From Bacteroidota bacterium (GTDB lineage: Bacteria; Bacteroidota; Ignavibacteria; Ignavibacteriales; Ignavibacteriaceae), in the NCBI GenBank assembly GCA_021778375.1, contig JAJYCM010000044.1:1-13111 (forward strand): a DNA stretch of 13,111 nucleotides, in the 5' to 3' direction. Positions within the stretch are counted from its first letter, which is position 1. Every line of letters starts with the position of its first letter. The position numbers were made by a program, and so were the translations under genes. The notes under the pieces are model-generated. The model was not told the DNA's origin and ran no database searches. It saw only the letters and a list, made by a program, of their open reading frames with translations. Of this stretch, positions 1 through 5,782 are shown piece by piece.

Positions 1-30
1 ATTATTAGATTTTGAGTTTTAATATAACTG

Positions 31-45
31 ATTGAAGCGTTCAAT
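31..45. promoter_or_regulatory. 15-base palindrome upstream of lon (possible operator)
   Basis: The sequence is ATTGAA-GCG-TTCAAT, a perfect 6-bp inverted repeat around a 3-base centre. It ends three bases before the -35 hexamer of the lon promoter, so a dimeric regulator bound here would touch RNA polymerase. It is not the CIRCE element of HrcA, which has 9-bp arms and a 9-base spacer. The half-site ATTGAA appears again at 95-100, just before the ribosome binding site. In AT-rich DNA a short palindrome can arise by chance, so the operator role is inference. Confidence 0.4.
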
Positions 46-48
46 ACC

Positions 49-77
49 TTGAAAGCCCCGCTCATTTTTGGTATATT
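49..77 (+). promoter_or_regulatory. Sigma70-like promoter of lon
   Basis: TTGAAA (49-54) and TATATT (72-77) are separated by exactly 17 bases, close to the ideal housekeeping-sigma arrangement. Transcription would start near 84-86 and give a leader of about 30 bases before the TTG start codon of lon. The extended -35 CTTGAAA (48-54) also matches the heat-shock sigma32 -35 box, but no CCCCAT-type -10 lies at the right distance. The -10 region reads TATATTTTG, which is one base longer than the Bacteroidota TAnnTTTG element, so that type is an alternative. Confidence 0.6.
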
Positions 78-115
78 TTGCGAGTAAATTTGTAATTGAA
101 ACTTAGGAGAAGTAA

Positions 116-2554
116 TTGGAAAAAATTAAAGAACTAGAAATTAATAATAGACATGAGAATTCAATAGTAGACACTATACCGGCAGTGCTTCCTATTTTAC
201 CGCTGCGTGATGTTGTTATCTTTCCATACATGATATATCCCGTTCTTGTAGGGCGCGAACAATCAATTAGAGCCGCTAATTATGCCTCTGATAATACAAA
301 ATATATTTTTCTATCAACTCAAAAGAAGTCAAATGTTGAGGACCCAAAAAAGGAAGATATTTATCAGGATGGAACGATTGCCAAGATAGTACAAATCTTA
401 AAACTGCCGAACGGCTTGATGAAAATATTAGTTGACGGTTTACTTCAAGGAAGGATTATTAACTTCACGGAAAATAAAGAATTTTTTGAAGCAAGAATTG
501 AAGTGATTATCCCCGAAGTAGTAAACGATCATGAGATGCATGCAATGATTCGTCAGGTATCTCAGTTATTTAAGGATTATGTTAAGATTAGCCGGAACAT
601 TCCGAACGAAGCAATTTCAGCCTTTGATAATATAGAACAACCGGATAGAAAATTGTTTTACGTAGCGGCGAATATAAATCAGTCAATTGAAGTGAAGCAG
701 ACAATCCTTCAGAAGTTGGAATTGAAAGAACAGTTCCTTGAAGTCATTAAGATATTAAATTCCGAAATCGACATTCTTAAAATTGAAAAAGAAATTGACA
801 ATAAAGTTCAGGAAAACATAGCGAAAACGCAGCGCAAATTTATTATTCAAGAGCAGATAAAAATTTTGCAGGATGAGTTAGGCGAAGAAGACGACGGCTC
901 ACCGGAGTTTATGAAAATCCGGGATCAAATTAAAAAAGCAAAGATGCCAAAGGATGCAGAAGAGAAAGCACTTGAGGAGTTATCCAAGCTTAAAAAAACG
1001 CCGCCGATGTCGCCGGAATCTACTGTAATTAGAAATTATTTAGATTGGCTAATTGATGTTCCATGGTCAAAAACCACAAAAGATGATTTAAAGATAAATC
1101 ATGTAAGGAAAATTTTAGACGAAGATCATTTCGGATTAGAAAAGCCAAAAGAAAGAATTATAGAAAACATAGCAGTTTTAAACTTAGTAAAAAAAATGCG
1201 CGGACAAATTCTTTGTTTTGTCGGACCTCCGGGAGTAGGCAAAACTTCGTTAGGGAAGTCAATTGCACACGCAATCGGGAGGAATTTCGTTCGAATAAGT
1301 TTGGGCGGGGTCCGGGATGAGGCTGAGATAAGAGGTCATAGAAGAACATACATCGGGTCAATGCCGGGTAAGATTATTCAATCGATGAAAAAGGCGGGGA
1401 CAGTAAACCCTGTTATTTTAATGGATGAGATAGATAAAATGAGTATGGATTTTAGAGGTGATCCATCAGCAGCTTTGCTTGAAGTTTTAGACCCAGAACA
1501 AAATCACACATTCAACGATCATTACATTGAAGTTGATTACGACCTTTCCCAGGTGATGTTTATTACGACGGCCAATGTCAGATATAACATTCCTCTTCCC
1601 CTGCAGGATAGAATGGAAATTATAGAACTGCCCGGCTATCTTGAATACGATAAGATGGAAATAGCAAAACGACATATAATTCCAAAGCAGCTTGAGAATC
1701 ATGGCTTAGCAAATAGAGATGTGAAGATCACCGATGGAGCAATCAAAAAAATTATTACGGAATACACACGCGAAGCAGGTGTAAGAAATCTTGAAAGAGA
1801 ATTAGCTTCTGTGTGCAGAAAAACAGCGCGGGATATTGTACTGAGAGAGACATCAAACGGACACGCGAAGACAAAATATAAGTATGTCGTCGATGAACAG
1901 AAAGTAGAAGAGTATTTAAAGACACCAAGATTTAGACAACACAAGCATAACAAGGAAAATCAAGTTGGCAGCGTTACTGGTTTGGCGTGGACAAGTGTTG
2001 GCGGAGAAATTTTATCAGTCGATGTTGCAATAATGAACGGCGCCGAGAAATTGCTTCTTACAGGTCAGCTTGGCGATATAATGAAAGAATCCGCACAGGC
2101 AGCATTAAGTTACATACGTTCAAAAGCAAAGGATTTTGGATTGAATCCGGATTTTTTTAAGGGCAAAGAAATCCATATTCATCTTCCCGAAGGAGCTATT
2201 CCGAAGGACGGACCATCAGCAGGGCTTACAATGGCAATGGCTATTTTATCAGCGGTAAGCGGTCGTCCTGCATCAAACAAGATTGCAATGACTGGAGAGA
2301 TAACGTTACGCGGGAATATTTTGGCAATCGGCGGGCTTAACGAAAAATTGTTAGCGGCTAAAAGAAACGGAATTACCACAATCCTTATCCCGAAAGACAA
2401 TGAGATTGATTTGAAAGAAATTTTAGAACCAGTAAAAGAAGGATTAAAAATAATTCCTCTTGAAAAAATTGACGAAGCAATCCCCTATCTTTTTAAAGAT
2501 TGGAAATTGGGACCGAACACAACAGACAAGAAAAACAAAACAAAAAGAAAATAA
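116..2554 (+). CDS. lon: ATP-dependent Lon protease (LonA)
   Basis: Lon is a cytoplasmic hexameric AAA+ serine protease that unfolds and degrades misfolded and regulatory proteins. The 812-residue product has the full LonA order. The N-terminal substrate-binding domain spans about residues 25-225 (opening ILPLRDVVIFP), then come a helical linker and an AAA+ module. Walker A GPPGVGKTS is at 370-378 and Walker B DEID at 437-440. The C-terminal protease domain has catalytic Ser701 in KDGPSAG and Lys744 in GGLNEKLLAA; their spacing of 43 equals that of E. coli Ser679/Lys722. The start is a TTG at 116, chosen because AGGAGA (105-110) sits five bases upstream. Length is slightly above the usual 770-800. 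It is first in a probable lon-msrC-dnaX transcript. Identity is certain; the TTG start is very likely. Confidence 0.98.
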   Translation: MEKIKELEINNRHENSIVDTIPAVLPILPLRDVVIFPYMIYPVLVGREQSIRAANYASDNTKYIFLSTQKKSNVEDPKKEDIYQDGTIAKIVQILKLPNGLMKILVDGLLQGRIINFTENKEFFEARIEVIIPEVVNDHEMHAMIRQVSQLFKDYVKISRNIPNEAISAFDNIEQPDRKLFYVAANINQSIEVKQTILQKLELKEQFLEVIKILNSEIDILKIEKEIDNKVQENIAKTQRKFIIQEQIKILQDELGEEDDGSPEFMKIRDQIKKAKMPKDAEEKALEELSKLKKTPPMSPESTVIRNYLDWLIDVPWSKTTKDDLKINHVRKILDEDHFGLEKPKERIIENIAVLNLVKKMRGQILCFVGPPGVGKTSLGKSIAHAIGRNFVRISLGGVRDEAEIRGHRRTYIGSMPGKIIQSMKKAGTVNPVILMDEIDKMSMDFRGDPSAALLEVLDPEQNHTFNDHYIEVDYDLSQVMFITTANVRYNIPLPLQDRMEIIELPGYLEYDKMEIAKRHIIPKQLENHGLANRDVKITDGAIKKIITEYTREAGVRNLERELASVCRKTARDIVLRETSNGHAKTKYKYVVDEQKVEEYLKTPRFRQHKHNKENQVGSVTGLAWTSVGGEILSVDVAIMNGAEKLLLTGQLGDIMKESAQAALSYIRSKAKDFGLNPDFFKGKEIHIHLPEGAIPKDGPSAGLTMAMAILSAVSGRPASNKIAMTGEITLRGNILAIGGLNEKLLAAKRNGITTILIPKDNEIDLKEILEPVKEGLKIIPLEKIDEAIPYLFKDWKLGPNTTDKKNKTKRK

Positions 2555-2555
2555 T

Positions 2556-3044
2556 TTGGCAGATAGTCTACTCGTCAATAAAAATTTATCAACAGAAGAA
2601 AGATATATTCTTTTGTTGGATCAGCTAAAAAGTTTATTGCACAAGGATGAAAATTTAATTTCAAACCTTGCAAATGCTTCAGCAGCAATAAAGCAGACAT
2701 TTGAAAAAGTAAGCTGGGTTGGATTTTATCTTTTTGACGGTATAAAGTTATATCTTGGACCTTTCCAGGGGAAAGTAGCATGTACAACAATTGCAACCGG
2801 CAAAGGAGTTTGCGGCTCTGCTGCAAAAGAGAAAAGGACTTTTATTGTTCCCGATGTAAATAAATTTCCAGGGCATATATTTTGCGATGCCGATTCAAAA
2901 TCAGAAGTTGTCGTCCCAATTATAAAAAGACAAAAACTAATGGGAGTACTTGATCTTGACAGTGCATCTTTTAATTCCTTTGACGAAACGGATAAAAAAT
3001 ACTTGGAAAAATTTTGTAATTTCCTTTCGTCCGAAATATTTTAG
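2556..3044 (+). CDS. msrC: Free methionine-R-sulfoxide reductase (GAF domain, fRMsr)
   Basis: This GAF-fold enzyme reduces free methionine-(R)-sulfoxide to methionine in the cytoplasm, with electrons from thioredoxin. The 162-residue product is almost entirely the GAF domain and has the family signatures VSWVGFY, GPFQGKVAC, GVCG and FPGHIFCD. The three redox cysteines are Cys76, Cys86 and Cys110. Their spacing of 10 and 24 matches E. coli Cys84/94/118. I place the start at a TTG (2556-2558), one base after the lon stop codon. The open frame runs further up to 2460, but that part overlaps lon and reads as lysine-rich low-complexity protein, and the TTG gives a normal family length. There is no good ribosome binding site, so translation probably depends on ribosomes terminating at lon. 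Function is confident; the exact start less so. Confidence 0.93.
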   Translation: MADSLLVNKNLSTEERYILLLDQLKSLLHKDENLISNLANASAAIKQTFEKVSWVGFYLFDGIKLYLGPFQGKVACTTIATGKGVCGSAAKEKRTFIVPDVNKFPGHIFCDADSKSEVVVPIIKRQKLMGVLDLDSASFNSFDETDKKYLEKFCNFLSSEIF

Positions 3045-3069
3045 TCAAACTTGAGATTATAGGTTATTA

Positions 3070-4755
3070 ATGGCATACATCGTTACAGCAAGGAAATGGC
3101 GACCTCAGAGATTCAGCGATGTGGTTGGTCAAGAGCATATAACAACGACATTGAAAAATGCAATTAAGAACAATCGTATCGCACATGCATACATATTTAC
3201 AGGTCCACGCGGAGTTGGGAAAACGACAACTGCACGTATCCTTGCTAAATCATTAAACTGTCTTAATCCAATTGACAATGAACCATGCAATGAATGTGAT
3301 ATGTGCAAATCAATTCAGACTAATCAATCATTGGATATAATTGAAATTGACGGGGCATCAAACAGAGGTATTGATGAAATCCGCACACTTCGTGATTCTG
3401 TAAAATATGCGCCGACAAATGGGAAATATAAGGTTTATATTATTGACGAAGTTCACATGCTTACAAGAGAGTCTTTCAATGCATTTCTTAAAACCCTGGA
3501 AGAACCGCCGTCTTATATAATATTTATTTTTGCAACAACTGATATTCACAAAGTACCTCTCACCATAATATCAAGATGTCAGCGCTTTGATTTTAGAAGA
3601 ATTCAACTTGATACGATTAAAGATCAACTTCAAAAAATTGCCGATACAGACAAGATAAAAATAGACGACAAAACATTAACAATAATTGCAAAGAAATCAG
3701 ACGGAGCTTTGCGTGATGCTGAAAGTTTTTTTGATCAAGTTGTTTCATTTTGCGGTAATAACGTTGACTCCGAAACCGTTTCTAAAATGTTAAATCTTGT
3801 AGATGATGAAGTTTATTTTATTCTTTCAGATGCCGTATTGCAAAAAAACTTCAAAGCTGTTTTTGAGGTAACCAACATTATTTATGAGCATGGTTGGAAT
3901 TTCATTGATTTTATGGAGGGGTTGATGGAGCATTTTAGAAATATTATGACAGTAATACTAAGCAATAGCGCAGACCTTGTAGAGACGGCAGATTTATATA
4001 AGTCAAGATATTTAGAATATCGGAATAAATTTTCGGAAGGTGATATTCTTCGCCTACTAAATTTTTTAAATAAAACGCAGCAAGAATTACGTTACACCCA
4101 AAATCAAAAATTAAAAATTGAAATTTCTTTGAGTCAATTAATTGGACTTGAGAAATCATCAACCATTACAGAATTGATTTCATTGGTAGATGATATAAAA
4201 AAAAACTCTAATTTGAATTTTGAGACTGATCGACCTGAAAAAACTGGAATCTTTTCTACCAAAGAAATTTTTAAATCCATAAATTCTACTCTTCAAAATA
4301 AACCGGATGTTATTGTACAAGAACCACCTATCATTTCATTAAAAGATATAACACTTCAAGAAAACAAGCCAGAGTCAGGTTTTAACTTTTCTTCCTTAAT
4401 TGAAGGTTGGAACGATTTTGTCGCTTCAGTGAACTCTGAAAAGGGATTGATATTCGGACCGTTCATTCAAGATATAAAGTTGCTTAGTTTGGAAGGAAAC
4501 CGGTTATTCATTTTCAGCGACAATCCGGACGGGGACAAAATTTTATCCAACCATGAAGAATACTTTCAAAAAAAGACTAATGAAATCTTTGGGAAAAAAT
4601 TGAAACTGGAGCTTAAGCAAAGCGACACATCCGCATTCGGAGCTTCAAATTCGACTTCAAAAAGAAAGACTAGTGAAAAAAAGTCCATTAATCCGGCAAA
4701 AGATCCAATAATAGACTCCATAGTGAATCTTCTCGGAGGAGAAGAGATTCAATAA
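3070..4755 (+). CDS. dnaX: DNA polymerase III subunit tau (and possibly gamma)
   Basis: DnaX is the ATPase of the clamp loader that places the beta sliding clamp on primed DNA; long tau forms also bind the polymerase. The 561-residue product has Walker A GPRGVGKTT (45-53) and a zinc module with Cys64, Cys73, Cys76 and Cys79. Walker B has Asp126-Glu127 (IIDEVHM), sensor 1 is FATTD (154-158), and the SRC arginine-finger motif is at 168-170. The three-domain clamp-loader core ends near residue 370. A variable, Lys/Ser-rich region follows, then a second folded segment at about 450-540 (GWNDFVASV..., GPFIQDI...). The ATG follows only a weak TAGG site and lies 25 bases after msrC with no terminator between, so it is likely cotranscribed. 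Codons 376-379 contain an A9 run that may generate a truncated gamma form (separate entry). The usual ybaB-recR partners do not follow. Confidence 0.97.
   Translation: MAYIVTARKWRPQRFSDVVGQEHITTTLKNAIKNNRIAHAYIFTGPRGVGKTTTARILAKSLNCLNPIDNEPCNECDMCKSIQTNQSLDIIEIDGASNRGIDEIRTLRDSVKYAPTNGKYKVYIIDEVHMLTRESFNAFLKTLEEPPSYIIFIFATTDIHKVPLTIISRCQRFDFRRIQLDTIKDQLQKIADTDKIKIDDKTLTIIAKKSDGALRDAESFFDQVVSFCGNNVDSETVSKMLNLVDDEVYFILSDAVLQKNFKAVFEVTNIIYEHGWNFIDFMEGLMEHFRNIMTVILSNSADLVETADLYKSRYLEYRNKFSEGDILRLLNFLNKTQQELRYTQNQKLKIEISLSQLIGLEKSSTITELISLVDDIKKNSNLNFETDRPEKTGIFSTKEIFKSINSTLQNKPDVIVQEPPIISLKDITLQENKPESGFNFSSLIEGWNDFVASVNSEKGLIFGPFIQDIKLLSLEGNRLFIFSDNPDGDKILSNHEEYFQKKTNEIFGKKLKLELKQSDTSAFGASNSTSKRKTSEKKSINPAKDPIIDSIVNLLGGEEIQ
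4197..4211 (+). promoter_or_regulatory. A9 slippery run in dnaX with immediate out-of-frame stop
   Basis: Nine consecutive A residues (4197-4205) span codons ATA AAA AAA AAC, residues 376-379 of DnaX. One extra A in the transcript, or a -1 ribosomal slip, gives Lys-Leu and then TAA at 4209-4211, making a 380-residue product. One missing A gives Thr-Leu-Ile and then TGA at 4214-4216. This is the longest A run I saw in the window and it lies right after the clamp-loader core. Thermus thermophilus dnaX makes gamma by transcriptional slippage on a run of nine A; E. coli uses a ribosomal frameshift on A-AAA-AAG. I see no strong stimulatory hairpin or upstream Shine-Dalgarno-like element, which favours transcriptional slippage if the site works at all. 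No product data are available. Confidence 0.5.
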
Positions 4756-4796
4756 ACAAGCCGGTTCATTAATAAAATTAATAAGTCCGCTCTAAT

Positions 4797-4884
4797 ATGA
4801 TTATTCCGATGAAAGTGGGAACTCATAAACCTTTGAATATTGAATAGATTACAGCTTTTCTGTCTCGCCAGAAGGAATGATAAT
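4797..4884. repeat. Degenerate palindromic intergenic repeat (REP/MITE-like)
   Basis: The first 11 bases, ATGATTATTCC (4797-4807), match the reverse complement of the last 11, GGAATGATAAT (4874-4884), at 9 of 11 positions. Inside are a hairpin-like TTCC...GGAA (4804-4807 with 4818-4821) and a 5-bp perfect TTCTG/CAGAA stem (4858-4862 with 4867-4871). The pattern ATTCCg...gGGAA near one end and GGAATGA at the other resembles the dispersed ATTCC/GGAATGA palindromic repeats found between genes in many bacteria. The arms are decayed, and only one copy is visible. No intrinsic terminator is apparent after dnaX, so the element could also act as a weak one. A genome-wide copy count is what would confirm it. 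Confidence 0.45.
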
Positions 4885-4932
4885 CAGAGTATTTCGGTTT
4901 TTTAGACAAAACTCATTAATTTGAGATGAAAT

Positions 4933-4964
4933 TTTGAAACTTTGAGGTTAATTTACTATTTTTG
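4933..4964 (+). promoter_or_regulatory. Bacteroidota-type promoter candidate for cmk
   Basis: TTTG (4933-4936), a 20-base spacer and TATTTTTG (4957-4964) fit the TTTG / TAnnTTTG promoter described for Bacteroidota. With the downstream element near -7, transcription would begin around 4969-4972, that is at the ATG of cmk (4971) itself. No Shine-Dalgarno sequence is present, which would agree with a leaderless or nearly leaderless message. AT-rich DNA produces such matches by chance, so this is a candidate only. Confidence 0.4.
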
Positions 4965-4970
4965 TTCCTT

Positions 4971-5660
4971 ATGACCAAAAGTTTTATCATCGCAATTGAT
5001 GGCCCCGCCAGCTCCGGGAAAAGTACGTCTGCAATGCTCGTAGCGCAAAAGCTTGGATATTTGTACATTGACACAGGCGCAATGTACCGGGCAATAACAC
5101 TTTTGGCAATTGAAAACAACGTTCTTAATAATTCTGATGAAGTAATTGCTTTAGCAAATGCGTCCAAAATTGATCTAGTTTATACTGCGGGGACAACAAA
5201 AGTATTTCTCAACGCAAGAGATGTCACTGAAGATATTCGATCAAAGGAAGTAAATAAATTCGTTAGCCCTATCAGTAAAATTAGCGGAGTGAGAGAAGCA
5301 CTGGTAAAAAAGCAAAGGATACTTGCTCAAAACAACAGCGGTATTGTAATGGAAGGAAGGGATATCGGAAGTGTGGTTTTCCCTGATGCAGATTTAAAAA
5401 TATTCTTAACCGCCTCAATTGAACAGAGAACCGTACGAAGAGTAAAAGAATACGATTCAAAAGGAATTAAAGTTTCAATAAAAGAAATAAAATCAAACCT
5501 TGAAAGCAGAGACAAAATTGATTCTTCTCGAGAAAATAGCCCGTTGATTAAAGCACCGGATGCGTTCGAAGTTGATACTTCTAAAGTCACAATAGAACAA
5601 CAAGTTGAAATAATTTTAGAAAAAGTCCGACAAACAGCCGGGAAAAAGAATAACGGTTAA
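4971..5660 (+). CDS. cmk: Cytidylate kinase (CMP/dCMP kinase)
   Basis: Cmk phosphorylates CMP and dCMP with ATP and supplies CDP/dCDP for RNA, DNA and phospholipid-precursor synthesis. The 229-residue protein opens with the P-loop GPASSGKST (11-19, Lys17). The nucleotide-binding DTGAMYR follows (34-40), and the GRDIGSVVFPDADLKIFLTAS segment lies in the second half. Length is typical of bacterial Cmk. I choose ATG 4971 over an in-frame TTG at 4962 because the protein then begins MTKSFIIAIDGP, as family members do, and the TTG falls inside the promoter element. There is no recognisable ribosome binding site. It directly precedes rpsA, an adjacency also seen in E. coli and many other bacteria; ispH, often between them in other lineages, is absent. 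Confidence 0.96.
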   Translation: MTKSFIIAIDGPASSGKSTSAMLVAQKLGYLYIDTGAMYRAITLLAIENNVLNNSDEVIALANASKIDLVYTAGTTKVFLNARDVTEDIRSKEVNKFVSPISKISGVREALVKKQRILAQNNSGIVMEGRDIGSVVFPDADLKIFLTASIEQRTVRRVKEYDSKGIKVSIKEIKSNLESRDKIDSSRENSPLIKAPDAFEVDTSKVTIEQQVEIILEKVRQTAGKKNNG

Positions 5661-5701
5661 GAGTTAATATTATCAATTTTTTAGCCATCGTAAATAAAAT
5701 A

Positions 5702-5754
5702 TGTTAAATTAATTTTCTGTTAAATTGTTTTCAAGATGGCGAAAGCAAAATTAA
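5702..5754 (+). promoter_or_regulatory. Structured AT-rich leader of rpsA with tandem repeat
   Basis: Two adjacent near-identical units, TGTTAAATTAATTTTC (5702-5717) and TGTTAAATTGTTTTC (5718-5732), precede a hairpin. Its arms are TTGTTTTC (5725-5732) and GAAAGCAA (5741-5748), with an 8-base loop and one G-U pair. TTAATTTT in the first unit (5709-5716) could pair instead with AAAATTAA (5747-5754), so two partly exclusive folds exist. There is no T tract, so this is not a terminator. It ends about 20 bases before the strong ribosome binding site. E. coli rpsA is autoregulated through its leader by S1, which favours A/U-rich RNA; the same role here is inference. Confidence 0.35.
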
Positions 5755-5772
5755 CAGATATAATTTCCGTTT

Positions 5773-5778
5773 AGGAGG
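5773..5778 (+). promoter_or_regulatory. Perfect Shine-Dalgarno site of rpsA
   Basis: AGGAGG lies four bases before the ATG at 5783. Together with the lon site it is one of only two strong ribosome binding sites in the window, and it fixes the rpsA start. Confidence 0.85.
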
Positions 5779-5782
5779 ATTA

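Noticed and set aside
48..60. Sigma32-like heat-shock promoter (CTTGAAA with CCCC nearby) before lon.
   Set aside because: The CCCC begins only one base after the -35 box, so it cannot serve as the -10; the sigma70-like -10 at 72-77 fits much better.
1158..1953. Several minus-strand open frames of 67-84 codons opposite lon.
   Set aside because: The sense strand encodes highly conserved Lon motifs; the antisense frames have no family features and are shadow frames.
4569..4575. In-phase A-AAA-AAG heptamer in dnaX, identical to the E. coli frameshift site, followed by a -1 stop at 4578-4580.
   Set aside because: Similar in-phase heptamers also occur at 3843-3849 (ending AAC) and 4677-4683. They arise readily from Lys-Lys codons in AT-rich DNA. 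The position (residue about 501) is far past the core, so the A9 run is the better candidate.
4797..4847. Small open frame of 16 codons starting ATG in the dnaX-cmk gap.
   Set aside because: It has no ribosome site, lies inside the palindromic repeat, and its reading continues past the stop without protein character.
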